From: an uncultured Burkholderiales bacterium
GTDB taxonomy: Bacteria > Pseudomonadota > Gammaproteobacteria > Burkholderiales > Burkholderiaceae
Reading direction: 5' to 3'
DNA: 64,000 nucleotides
Assembly: GCA_946480465.1 (NCBI GenBank)
Contig: CAMLJY010000017.1
Span: 1 to 64,000 of the forward strand
Shown here: piece by piece, positions 19,591 to 28,803 of the stretch
Position numbering within the stretch: the stretch's first letter is position 1
Layout of the letters: each line of letters starts with the position of its first letter
The notes under the pieces: model-generated
Databases searched by the model: none
What the model was told of the DNA's origin: nothing
What the model saw: only the letters and a program-made list of their open reading frames with translations
Made by a program: the position numbers and the translations under genes

Positions 19591-20460
19591 GTGTCAGAAC
19601 CCCCTTCCGCCCGGCCGGCGCAGCGCGCCTCCGGTGAGAAGCGCAGCTTTTTCGAGCGCTTGGTCGAGTTCGTCTCCCCCGGCCCCGATTCCCGGGATGC
19701 GCTGATCGAAACCCTGGCCAGTGCCGAGCACCGCGAGCTGATCGCGCCCGAGTCGCGCATCATGCTCGAGGGCGTGCTCCGCATGGCCGACCTGACGGCC
19801 GGCGACGTGATGGTGGCGGCGCCGCGCATGGACATGCTGGCGATCGACGCGCCATATGAAGAGGTGCTGAACGCGGTCATCGAGACCGGCCACTCCCGCT
19901 TCCCGGTGTATGACGGCGAGCGCGAGAACATCATCGGCATCCTGATGGCGAAGGACCTGCTGAAGCTGCAGCGGGCACCCGAACTGAACCTGCGCACGCT
20001 GCTGCGGCCGGCCGTCTTCGTGCCGGAATCGAAGAACCTCAACGAACTGCTGCGGGACTTCCGTTCCAACCGCAACCACCTGGCCATCGTGATCGACGAG
20101 TTCGGCAACACCGCCGGCATCATCACGATCGAGGACGTGCTGGAGGAGATCGTCGGCGAGATCGAGGACGAGTTCGATGACGACGAGGCCGAGAGCGGCA
20201 TCTACACCCTGGCCGACGGCACGCAGCGTGTCGCCGGCGATGCGACGATTTCCGCGGTCAACCACGCGTTCGGCACCGACCTGCCCGAGGATGAGTTCGA
20301 CACCATCGGCGGCCTGGTCGCCCACGAGAAAGGCCGTGTGCCCCGGCGCGGCGAAACGGTGGAGGTCGGCGGCCTTGCCTTCCAGGTGATGCTGACGCGC
20401 GGCGGCGCGGTGCGCTGGTTCAAGACCTCACGCGCGGCCCCGCCCGACGCCGCGGATTGA
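19591..20460 (+). CDS. corC: CorC/HlyC family CBS-domain protein
   Basis: Started at GTG 19591 (VSEPPSARPAQR...), the 289-residue cytosolic protein has a CBS pair (about 75-190; LTAGDVMVAAPRMDMLAIDA and NRNHLAIVIDEFGNTAGIIT, IEDVLEEIVGEIEDE) and a C-terminal CorC_HlyC domain (RVAGDATISAVNHAFGTDLP). Members are linked to magnesium/cobalt efflux and, in many genomes, sit directly before lnt as here. The lnt frame begins at or just past the corC stop. Confidence 0.9.
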   Translation: MSEPPSARPAQRASGEKRSFFERLVEFVSPGPDSRDALIETLASAEHRELIAPESRIMLEGVLRMADLTAGDVMVAAPRMDMLAIDAPYEEVLNAVIETGHSRFPVYDGERENIIGILMAKDLLKLQRAPELNLRTLLRPAVFVPESKNLNELLRDFRSNRNHLAIVIDEFGNTAGIITIEDVLEEIVGEIEDEFDDDEAESGIYTLADGTQRVAGDATISAVNHAFGTDLPEDEFDTIGGLVAHEKGRVPRRGETVEVGGLAFQVMLTRGGAVRWFKTSRAAPPDAAD

Positions 20461-20474
20461 CGGCCCTGCATTCG

Positions 20475-22004
20475 ATGCGCAGGCGCCGCATCGGCCCGCA
20501 GCGGCCGGCTGAGTTCGTGCTGGCCGCGGCGCTGGGCGCCCTGCAGACCCTGGCCTTCGTGCACACCGGCGCCGGCTGGCTGCTGCAGCTGGCGGCGGTC
20601 GCCTGGCTGGCGTGGCGCGTGCTCGGCGACGCGGCGCCCGGCCGCGCCGCCGGCCTGGGCCTGGCCTTCGCCACCGCCTGGGGGGTCGCTGGCACCTGGT
20701 GGCTTTTCATCAGCATGCACCGCTATGGCGGGCTGGCGGCACCGCTCGCGGTGGCGGCGGTGCTGCTGCTGTCGCTGGCGCTGGCGGGGTACTTTGCGCT
20801 CGCGCTGGCGGCGGTGGCGCGCGCTCGGCGCGGCGGTCCGCTGCGCGATGCGCTGGCGTTCGCGCTGGCGTGGCTGGCGGCCGAGCTGGCGCGCGGGCTG
20901 GTGTTCACCGGCTTCCCTTGGGTCGCCAGCGGCTACGCGCACGTCGACAGTCCGCTCGCCGGCTGGGCGCCGTGGGTCGGGGTCTACGGCATGGGGGCGC
21001 TGCTGGCCTTCACCGCGGCACTGCTGGCCGGCCTGGTGCGCGGCCGTCGGCGGGCCGGCATCGCCCTGGCGGCGACGGTGGCGCTGGCGTGGCTGCTGCC
21101 GCTCGGGCTGGCCCGCATCGACTTCACGCAGCCGTCGTCGTCGCTGCAGGTGCGCCTGCTGCAGACCAACGTGGCGCAGGACGAGAAGTTCGCGATCGAG
21201 CACCTGCCGGCCACGCTGGCCTGGGTGGCCGGCGCGCTCAAGGCGTCGGACGGCGACCTGGTCGTCGCGCCCGAGACCGCCGTGCCGCTGCTGCCGGCGC
21301 AGCTGGACCAGCTGGACCCGGACTACTGGCCGGCGCTGCGCGAGCATTTCGCGCAGCCGGGCCGCCCGGCGGCGCTGCTGGGCGTGCCGCTGGGGGACGA
21401 GCGGGACGGCTACAGCAACGCGGTGGTCGGCCTGTCTGCCGGCGGGGCCAGCGTCTACCGCTACGACAAGTCGCACCTGGTGCCCTTCGGCGAGTTCATC
21501 CCCACCGGCTTCCGCTGGTTCACGGACCTGATGAACATCCCCCTCGGCGACTTCATGCGCGGCCGGCCCGACGCGCCGTCCTTCGTGGTGCGCGGCGAGC
21601 GCATCGGGCCGAACATCTGCTACGAGGACCTGTTCGGCGAGGAGCTGGCGCTGCGCTTCGCCAGCCCGGCCGATGCGCCGACCGTGCTGGCCAACGTCAG
21701 CAACATCGGCTGGTTCGGCGACACGATCGCGGTCGAGCAGCACCTGAACATCTCGCGCATGCGTTCTCTGGAGCTGCAGCGGCCGATGCTGCGCGCGACC
21801 AACACCGGCGCCACGGCGGTCGTCGACCACCGCGGCCGCGTCACAGCCTCGCTGCCGCCGTTCACGCGCGGGGTGCTGGCGGCCGAGGTGCAGGGCCGGC
21901 AGGGGCGCACGCCGTATGCCGCCTGGGTCGGTGCGACCGGGCTGTGGCCGCTGCTGGTGCTGGCCTGGCTGCTGTTGCTGATCGCGGCGCGCCGGCGGCG
22001 CTGA
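20475..22004 (+). CDS. lnt: Apolipoprotein N-acyltransferase
   Basis: The membrane enzyme of 509 residues completes lipoprotein maturation. About six N-terminal helices (22-210) precede a nitrilase-like domain with the catalytic triad Glu (VVAPETAVPLLP), Lys (YRYDKSHLVPFGEFIP) and Cys (IGPNICYEDLFGEE). One C-terminal helix follows. The ATG at 20475 is used; a TTG at 20457 would overlap the corC stop as TTGA and is an alternative coupled start. Confidence 0.93.
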   Translation: MRRRRIGPQRPAEFVLAAALGALQTLAFVHTGAGWLLQLAAVAWLAWRVLGDAAPGRAAGLGLAFATAWGVAGTWWLFISMHRYGGLAAPLAVAAVLLLSLALAGYFALALAAVARARRGGPLRDALAFALAWLAAELARGLVFTGFPWVASGYAHVDSPLAGWAPWVGVYGMGALLAFTAALLAGLVRGRRRAGIALAATVALAWLLPLGLARIDFTQPSSSLQVRLLQTNVAQDEKFAIEHLPATLAWVAGALKASDGDLVVAPETAVPLLPAQLDQLDPDYWPALREHFAQPGRPAALLGVPLGDERDGYSNAVVGLSAGGASVYRYDKSHLVPFGEFIPTGFRWFTDLMNIPLGDFMRGRPDAPSFVVRGERIGPNICYEDLFGEELALRFASPADAPTVLANVSNIGWFGDTIAVEQHLNISRMRSLELQRPMLRATNTGATAVVDHRGRVTASLPPFTRGVLAAEVQGRQGRTPYAAWVGATGLWPLLVLAWLLLLIAARRRR

Positions 22005-22107
22005 CGCCGGGCGGGCCGCCGCGCTGGCGGCCACCAAGGAACCGATCCTGCGGCACACCCGCCGGTAAACTCCACGGTTTGCCTTCAAGTCGCCGACTGC
22101 CGCCGCG

Positions 22108-23028
<921 letters not shown>

Positions 23029-23030
23029 GC

Positions 23031-25139
23031 ATGAGCACGACGTCAAAGAACCTGCTGGTCGAGCTGTTCGTCGAGGAACTGCCGCCGAAAGCACTGAAGA
23101 GGCTGGGCGAGGCCTTTGCGGGCGGCATCGCCGCGTCGCTGAAGGCCCAGGGCCTGGTGGCCGACGCTGCGGCGTTCACGCCCTTCGCTTCGCCGCGCCG
23201 CCTGGCCTTGCACCTGAAGGACGTGGCTCCGAAGGCCGCCGACCGCGCGGTGCAGCAGAAGCTGATGCCTGTCGCCGTGGCGCTGGACGCGACCGGCGCG
23301 CCGACGCCCGCGCTGCTGAAGAAGCTGGCCGCTGTCGGCGCCGATGCATCGGCCGTGCCCTCGCTCAAGCGCGCGATGGACGGCAAGGCCGAGGCGCTGT
23401 TCCTGGACAGCGTGGTGCCCGGCGCGACGCTGGCCGAGGGCCTGCAGCGTGCGCTGGACGAAGCGCTGGCCAAGCTGCCCATCCCCAAGGTGATGAGCTA
23501 CCAGCTGGCCGACGGCTGGAAGAGCGTGAACTTCGTGCGGCCGGCGCACCGCCTGGTCGCGCTGCACGGCTCGGACGTCGTGCCGGTCTCGGTGCTGGGC
23601 CTGGCCGCCGGCCGGGTGACGCAGGGCCACCGCTTCGAAGCCGCCGCGCCGCAGCTGTCCTTGCGTGATGCCGATGGCTACGTCGCCCAGCTCGAGGGCG
23701 AGGGCGCCGTGATCCCCTCCTTCGACGCCCGCCGCGCCGAGATCAACCGCCAGCTCGCCGAGGCCGCGAAGCCGCTGGGCCTGCAACCCATCGACGACCC
23801 GGCCCTGCTGGACGAGGTGACGGCGCTGGTCGAACGGCCCAACGTGCTGCTGTGCCGGTTCGAGCCGGAGTTCCTCGCCGTGCCGCAGGAATGCCTGATC
23901 CTGACGATGAAGGCGAACCAGAAGTACTTTCCGCTGCTGGATGCCGCGGGCAGGCTCACGCACCAGTTCCTCGTCGTCTCCAACATCCGGCCCGCCGATG
24001 CCTCGGCCGTGACCGGCGGCAACGAGCGGGTGGTGCGCCCGCGCCTGGCGGATGCCAAGTTCTTCTTCGACCAGGACCGCAAGAAGCCGCTCGCCGAGCG
24101 CGTGCCCGGGCTGGACAAGGTGGTCTACCACAACAAGCTTGGCACCCAGGGCGAGCGGCTGCGCCGCGTGCGCGCGATCGCGCAGTCGATCGGCCAGGCG
24201 CTGGGTGGCGACAGCCTGGCCGCGCAGGCCGACCGTGCCGCGTTGCTGGCCAAGGCCGACCTGCTGACCGACATGGTCGGTGAGTTCCCCGAACTGCAGG
24301 GCGTGATGGGCGGCTACTACGCCCGCCACGACGGCGAGACCGAGGCCATTGCGCTGGCGGTCGAGGACCACTACCGGCCGCGGTTCGCGGGTGACGCGCT
24401 GCCGCGCAATCCGGTGGGGCTGGCGGTCGCGCTGGCCGACAAGCTGGAGACGCTGGCGGGGCTGTTCGGCATCGGCCAGGTGCCCACCGGCGACAAGGAC
24501 CCCTTCGCGCTGCGCCGCCATGCCCTGGGCGTGATCCGCATGCTGATCGAGGGCGAGCTGCCGCTGGACATCCACCGCCTGGTTGGCCAGGCCTTCGCGG
24601 CCTTTCCGCAGGGCCATGGCCAGGCGCAGGCTGAGGTCGGCTTCTTCCTGCGCGAACGGCTGGCGGGCTACCTGCGCGAGCAGGGCTACAGCGCGCAGGA
24701 GGTCGATGCGGTCGTCGAGGCGCGGCCCGAGCGCTGGGCGGAGATCCCGAAGCGCCTGGCCGCCGTGCGTGCCTTCGCGGCGCTGCCGGAGGCGGCGTCG
24801 CTGGCAGCGGCGAACAAGCGCGTCGGCAACATCCTGAAGAAGTCCGAAGCCGGCGCCGGCGCACCGGTGCAGGCTGCGCTGCTGAAGGAGCCGGCCGAGG
24901 CCGCGCTGCACGAGGCGCTGGCGGCCGTGCAACCGGCCGCGGACGCCGCCTTCGAGCGCGGCGACTACACCGCGTCGCTGCAGGCGCTGGCCGCGCTGAA
25001 GGCGCCGGTGGATGCGTTCTTCGACGGCGTGATGGTCAATGCGGACGATCCGGCGCTGCGCAACAACCGGCTGGCGCTGCTGGGTGGGCTGCACGCGGCG
25101 ATGAACCGCGTCGCCGACCTGTCGCGCCTGGCGGCCTGA
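23031..25139 (+). CDS. glyS: Glycyl-tRNA synthetase beta subunit
   Basis: The 702-residue beta subunit begins LLVELFVEELPPKALKRLGE. It includes the conserved MKANQKYFPLLDAAGRLTHQ and FLVVSN region, the HD-like FFDQDRKKPLAERVPGLDKV and FHNKLG-type motif (VVYHNKLGTQG), and a C-terminal anticodon-binding DALR region. It binds tRNA-Gly with GlyQ. Confidence 0.97.
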   Translation: MSTTSKNLLVELFVEELPPKALKRLGEAFAGGIAASLKAQGLVADAAAFTPFASPRRLALHLKDVAPKAADRAVQQKLMPVAVALDATGAPTPALLKKLAAVGADASAVPSLKRAMDGKAEALFLDSVVPGATLAEGLQRALDEALAKLPIPKVMSYQLADGWKSVNFVRPAHRLVALHGSDVVPVSVLGLAAGRVTQGHRFEAAAPQLSLRDADGYVAQLEGEGAVIPSFDARRAEINRQLAEAAKPLGLQPIDDPALLDEVTALVERPNVLLCRFEPEFLAVPQECLILTMKANQKYFPLLDAAGRLTHQFLVVSNIRPADASAVTGGNERVVRPRLADAKFFFDQDRKKPLAERVPGLDKVVYHNKLGTQGERLRRVRAIAQSIGQALGGDSLAAQADRAALLAKADLLTDMVGEFPELQGVMGGYYARHDGETEAIALAVEDHYRPRFAGDALPRNPVGLAVALADKLETLAGLFGIGQVPTGDKDPFALRRHALGVIRMLIEGELPLDIHRLVGQAFAAFPQGHGQAQAEVGFFLRERLAGYLREQGYSAQEVDAVVEARPERWAEIPKRLAAVRAFAALPEAASLAAANKRVGNILKKSEAGAGAPVQAALLKEPAEAALHEALAAVQPAADAAFERGDYTASLQALAALKAPVDAFFDGVMVNADDPALRNNRLALLGGLHAAMNRVADLSRLAA

Positions 25140-25173
25140 GCGAACCGCTGACCCCAGACGACGGGAGGCTCGC

Positions 25174-25773
25174 ATGCAACCGGTGCTCAAGCTCGTGATC
25201 CTCGGCCGCGACGGCATCCTCAACGAGTACCGCGAGGACCACGTCAAGGCGCCCAGCGAGTGGCAGCCGATCGAGGGCGCGCTGGAAGCGGTGGCGCGAC
25301 TCAACCACGCCGGCTGGCATGCGGTGATCGCCACCAACCAGAGCGGCATCGGCCGCGGCATGATCGACATGGCCTCGGTCAACGCCGTGCACGCCTACAT
25401 GATGCAGCGCCTGGCGGCCGTCGGCGGCCGGCTCGATGCGGTCTTCTTCTGCCCGCACACGCCCGAGGACCAGTGCGACTGCCGCAAGCCGCAGCCGGGC
25501 CTGATGAAGGAAATCGGCCGCCGCTACGGCATCGACCTGCGCATGGTGCCGATGGTGGCCGACACGCTGCGCGACCTGCTGGCCGCGCAGGCCGCCGGCT
25601 GCGAGCCGCACCTGGTGCTGGGCGGCCGGTCCGCCAACCTGGACGATGCGCAGATCGCGCACGTGCTCGCCCAGGTGCCCGGCGCCCAGCTGCACGAAAC
25701 CCTCGGCGGCTTCACCGAATTTCTGCTGCGGCGCGAGCATGCGCCGATGTCCGGCCCCGGAGACCTGCATTGA
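25174..25773 (+). CDS. gmhB: HAD-IIIA phosphatase (GmhB-like) with altered nucleophile motif
   Basis: The 199-residue protein matches D-glycero-D-manno-heptose-1,7-bisphosphate phosphatase: ATNQSGIGRGMIDM (motif II), a CPHTPEDQCDCRKPQPGLMK zinc/motif III region with Cys-His-Cys-Cys, and a VADTLRDLLAAQAAG end. However, motif I reads LVILGRDGILNEY: the first aspartate of DxD, the phospho-acceptor nucleophile in HAD enzymes, is glycine (codon ggc). The enzyme may be inactive, use a changed mechanism, or contain a base error. It serves lipopolysaccharide core heptose synthesis in the family. It overlaps plsC by four bases. Confidence 0.8.
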   Translation: MQPVLKLVILGRDGILNEYREDHVKAPSEWQPIEGALEAVARLNHAGWHAVIATNQSGIGRGMIDMASVNAVHAYMMQRLAAVGGRLDAVFFCPHTPEDQCDCRKPQPGLMKEIGRRYGIDLRMVPMVADTLRDLLAAQAAGCEPHLVLGGRSANLDDAQIAHVLAQVPGAQLHETLGGFTEFLLRREHAPMSGPGDLH

Positions 25774-26522
25774 ATGTGTTGAACGGATTGCGCTCGGGGC
25801 TGTTCGTCCTGTGGATGGCGGTCACCGTGGTGCCCTGGGCCCTGGCAGTGCTGGTGTTCTCGATCTTCGTGCGCGGGCGGCCGGTGTACTGGATGTGCGC
25901 CGGATGGCTGAGCACGGCCGTCTGGGGGGCGCGGGTCATCTGCGGCGTGCGCCACCGCATCCAGGGCATGGAGAACCTGCCCTCGGCCAACGACGTCAAT
26001 GCCGCCGTGGTGCTGGCGCCCAAGCACCAGTCGACCTGGGAGACCTTCGCGTTCCCGGCGCTGATGCCGCACCCGCTGTGCTACGTCTTCAAGCGCGAGC
26101 TGCTGTACATCCCCTTCTTCGGCTGGGCGATGGCGCGGCTGGACATGATCCACATCGACCGCAGCAGGCGCACCGAGGCCTGGAACCGCGTCGCCGAGCA
26201 GGGCAGGAAGCTGATGGCCCAGGGCCTGTGGGTCATCATGTTCCCCGAGGGCACCCGGAGCGCGCGGGGCGAGCAGGGCACTTACAAGGCCGGCGCCAGC
26301 CGCCTGGCCATCACGACCGGCAATCCCATCGTGCCGATCGCCGTGACCTCGGCGCGCTGCTGGCCGCGCAAGAGCTTCCTGCTGCGGCCGGGCGTCATCG
26401 ACATCTCGATCGGCAAGCCCATTCCCGTCGCGGGCCGCCAGCCCGACGAGCTGATGCGGGAAGTGGAGGCCTGGATCGAGGCGGAAATGCGCCGCCTCGA
26501 CCCCGAGGCCTACGCGCGTTAG
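25770..26522 (+). CDS. plsC: 1-acyl-sn-glycerol-3-phosphate acyltransferase
   Basis: The 250-residue membrane enzyme makes phosphatidic acid. An N-terminal helix (RSGLFVLWMAVTVVPWALAV, about 7-27) precedes the acyltransferase motifs KHQSTWETF (motif I, HX4E instead of the more usual HX4D) and FPEGTRS (motif III). The TTG at 25770 overlaps the gmhB stop (TTGA), implying coupling; a GTG six bases further is an alternative start. Confidence 0.88.
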   Translation: MNVLNGLRSGLFVLWMAVTVVPWALAVLVFSIFVRGRPVYWMCAGWLSTAVWGARVICGVRHRIQGMENLPSANDVNAAVVLAPKHQSTWETFAFPALMPHPLCYVFKRELLYIPFFGWAMARLDMIHIDRSRRTEAWNRVAEQGRKLMAQGLWVIMFPEGTRSARGEQGTYKAGASRLAITTGNPIVPIAVTSARCWPRKSFLLRPGVIDISIGKPIPVAGRQPDELMREVEAWIEAEMRRLDPEAYAR

Positions 26523-26578
26523 CGCTGTAAGGCCTTCCGGGGCAGAAAGCCGTCGCCACGTCCGTAGAATCGGCCGCC

Positions 26579-27535
26579 ATGGCGCGGTCCCGCCCTGATG
26601 CAACGCATGAGCAGCAGCTGTCGCTGTTCGACGCGGCGTCGCCGTCGCCGGACGCGACCGCCGCGCCGCTGACCGTGCCTGGCGCCGCCGCCGGCCTGGT
26701 CCCGAGCAGGTGGGCGCCCTCCTTCCCGATGCCGTCTCCCTCCAGCCCCGATACTCCGGCGGCCGCGCCCGCCTCGCGCCGTTTCGTGCATCCGCGCGCG
26801 CAGCGCGAGGTGCGGCTGGGCGAACACCATGTGGGCTATGAATTCCGGCGCGCGCGCCGCCGCAGCATCGGCTTCGTCGTCAGCGCCGAGGGCCTGTCGG
26901 TCAGCGCGCCGCGCTGGGTCGGCGTCGGCGAGGTGGAGCAGGCCCTGCAGTCCAAGGCCGGCTGGATCCTGCGCAAGCTGCACGAGCAGCAGCAGCGGGC
27001 CGAGCGCATGCAGGCGCAGCGCGTTGAATGGCGCGACGGCACCGGCCTGCCGTTCCTCGGCGATACGGTGATCCTGGTGCTGGACGCGCGCGTCACCGGC
27101 GCGGTGCTGCACACCGCCGCCGAGGCGCTGCCTGGCGTGCCCCGGCTGACGCTGCACGTGGGCCTGCCGCAGACGGCGACGCAGGCGCAGATCCGCGAGG
27201 CGGTGCAAAGCTGGCTGCAGCGCCAGGCGCGCCGGGTGTTCGAGGAGCGCTGCGCCCATTTCGCGCCGCGGCTGAACGTGCGGATCAAGCGGCTGTCGCT
27301 GTCCTCGGCCTCCACCCGCTGGGGCAGCGCCAGCGCCGACGGCTCGGTGCGGCTGAACTGGCGCCTGATCCACTTCGGCCTGCCGGTGATCGACTACGTG
27401 GTCACCCACGAGCTGGCCCACCTGCGCGAGATGAACCACAGCGCTGCCTTCTGGGAGGTGGTGCGCTCGGTGCTGCCCGACTACGAAGAGCGCCGTGGCC
27501 AGCTGCGGTCGGAACTGCTGCCGAACTTCGACTGA
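26579..27535 (+). CDS. YgjP/SprT-like zinc metallopeptidase (DUF45)
   Basis: The 318-residue protein has a low-complexity N-terminus (1-65) followed by the DUF45 domain: YEFRRARRRSIGFVVSAEGL, the SSASTRWGSAS motif, and the zinc site HELAHLREMNHS with the HExxH helix and a downstream histidine. Family members such as E. coli YgjP are putative metalloproteases of unknown substrate. It follows plsC by 56 bases and may be cotranscribed. Confidence 0.87.
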   Translation: MARSRPDATHEQQLSLFDAASPSPDATAAPLTVPGAAAGLVPSRWAPSFPMPSPSSPDTPAAAPASRRFVHPRAQREVRLGEHHVGYEFRRARRRSIGFVVSAEGLSVSAPRWVGVGEVEQALQSKAGWILRKLHEQQQRAERMQAQRVEWRDGTGLPFLGDTVILVLDARVTGAVLHTAAEALPGVPRLTLHVGLPQTATQAQIREAVQSWLQRQARRVFEERCAHFAPRLNVRIKRLSLSSASTRWGSASADGSVRLNWRLIHFGLPVIDYVVTHELAHLREMNHSAAFWEVVRSVLPDYEERRGQLRSELLPNFD

Positions 27536-27591
27536 CGGCGATCCGGCATCGGGCATTGCATCGGGGCGGCGGACCCGCCTGCTCGCGGTAC

Positions 27592-27609
27592 ATTGACGTA
27601 AACGTCAAT
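27592..27609. promoter_or_regulatory. LiuR-type operator upstream of liuR (short-spaced)
   Basis: ATTGACGT and ACGTCAAT arms are separated by AA (18 bases). The site lies 15 bases upstream of the liuR start and shares its arms with the longer palindrome at 28241-28264, as expected for autoregulation by a MerR-family dimer. Confidence 0.75.
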
Positions 27610-27623
27610 AGCGATTGCCCGCC

Positions 27624-28094
27624 ATGCCCGCCGCCGCCTCTGCCGCCCGTCCCAAGGACGACCGCAGCTACACCATCACCGAGCTTGCGCAGGAATTCGA
27701 CATCACGCCGCGCGCGATCCGCTTCTACGAGGACGTCGGCCTGCTGTCGCCGTCGCGCGCCGGCCGCAACCGCGTCTACAGCCAGCGCGACCGCACCCGC
27801 CTGAAGCTGACGCTGCGCGGCAAGCGCCTGGGCTTTTCGCTGACGGAGATCCTGCAGCTGGTCACGATGTACGAGACCCCGGCCGACACCCGGCCGCAGC
27901 TGGAAGCCTTTGCGGCCGCGCTGGCCAAGCACCGCCAGCAGCTGGAGCAGCAGCTGGAAGACCTGCAGGTGACGCTGGCCGAGCTGGGCCAGCATGAAAG
28001 CCGCTGCCAGCGCCTGCTGGCGGACCGCCGCGCGGCAGACGCGCGACCCGCACGGCCGGCGAAGCCGCGCAAGTCCGCGCCCGCTGAGCGCTGA
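27624..28094 (+). CDS. liuR: MerR-family regulator LiuR of branched-chain acyl-CoA catabolism
   Basis: The 156-residue regulator has a MerR winged helix (YTITELAQEFDITPRAIRFY, EDVGLLSPSRAGRNRVYSQR; residues 19-87) and a C-terminal coiled coil (about 105-140, HRQQLEQQLEDLQVTLAELG). LiuR controls leucine/isovalerate and related acyl-CoA degradation genes in many proteobacteria. Palindromic TTGACGT-type sites flank the gene. Start ATG 27624 is preferred over TTG 27615. The C-terminal codons run into a 7-base tandem repeat. Confidence 0.88.
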   Translation: MPAAASAARPKDDRSYTITELAQEFDITPRAIRFYEDVGLLSPSRAGRNRVYSQRDRTRLKLTLRGKRLGFSLTEILQLVTMYETPADTRPQLEAFAAALAKHRQQLEQQLEDLQVTLAELGQHESRCQRLLADRRAADARPARPAKPRKSAPAER

Positions 28095-28152
28095 GCGCTG
28101 AGCGCTGGGCGCTGGGCGCTGGGCGCTGGGCGCTGGGCGCTGGGCGCTGTGC
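28083..28152. repeat. 7-base tandem repeat, ten copies
   Basis: The unit GCTGAGC occurs three times, then GCTGGGC six times, then GCTGTGC once, exactly in tandem (ten units of seven bases). It begins in the last liuR codons and extends into the intergenic space before the second LiuR operator. The liuR stop (28092-28094) lies inside the second unit, so copy-number change would leave the protein unaltered but move the downstream operator. Confidence 0.95.
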
Positions 28153-28240
28153 CGGCGCGCGCAGCGCGGGGCCGCGCGGAACGCAAGCGGAATGCGCCGC
28201 CGTTTCCCGCGCGCCGCGGTGCTTCGTTTATGATCTCGCG

Positions 28241-28264
28241 ATTGACGTTTACGTAAACGTCAAT
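28241..28264. promoter_or_regulatory. LiuR-type operator upstream of the thioesterase/ivd genes
   Basis: A perfect 24-base palindrome with half ATTGACGTTTAC. It contains the same ATTGACGT/ACGTCAAT arms as the site at 27592 but with an eight-base core, and can be read as two overlapping copies of TTTACGTAAACGTCAA, one on each strand. It lies 44 bases before the thioesterase start and probably represses the whole downstream cluster. Confidence 0.85.
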
Positions 28265-28307
28265 TTGTCCACCATCCCCACACACGGCACAGCACAGGAG
28301 CCGGCCG

Positions 28308-28766
28308 ATGGCAGCAGCGTTCGAGGCGGAAGCGGGATTCGAGCAGCGCGTGCGCGATTCCTTCGGGCGGCAGGCCGTGATGGCGACGCTGGGCGCGGCC
28401 ATCGAAGCGGTCGAGCCCGGGCGGGTCGTCCTCACCATGCGCCACCGGCCCGAGCTGACCCAGCAGCACGGCTTCCTGCATGCCGGCATCGTCTCCACCG
28501 CCCTCGATTCGGCCTGCGGCTACGCCGCGTTTTCGCTGATGCCGGCCGATGCCGCGGTGCTGACGATCGAGTTCAAGGTCAACCTGCTCGCGCCGGCGCG
28601 CGGGCCCGACTTCCGCTTCGAGGCCGAGGTCACCAAGGCCGGCCGTACGATCAGCGTCGTCGATGGCAGCGCCTGGCAGGCCGATGCGGACGGCCAACCC
28701 CAACGCGTGGCCACGATGACCGCGACGGTGATGGCCGTGCGCGGCCGGGATGGCCTCAAGCACTGA
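28308..28766 (+). CDS. PaaI-type hotdog acyl-CoA thioesterase
   Basis: The 152-residue single hotdog domain contains [20 protein letters not shown] (active-site HG turn and catalytic Asp) and [20 protein letters not shown]. Such enzymes release CoA from aberrant or excess acyl-CoA. Placed directly behind the LiuR operator and 37 bases before isovaleryl-CoA dehydrogenase, it probably recycles CoA from branched-chain acyl intermediates (inference). Confidence 0.88.
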   Translation: MAAAFEAEAGFEQRVRDSFGRQAVMATLGAAIEAVEPGRVVLTMRHRPELTQQHGFLHAGIVSTALDSACGYAAFSLMPADAAVLTIEFKVNLLAPARGPDFRFEAEVTKAGRTISVVDGSAWQADADGQPQRVATMTATVMAVRGRDGLKH

Positions 28767-28803
28767 CTCCCTTCCGCAGCGAACGCACTTTCAGGAGACA
28801 TTC

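Noticed and set aside
23043..25382. Leftward frame of almost 780 codons opposite glyS
   Set aside because: Arg/Gln/His-rich shadow translation with no domain; glyS on the other strand is unmistakable.
28083..28152. Possible CRISPR array
   Set aside because: Units are seven bases with no spacers; it is a simple tandem repeat.
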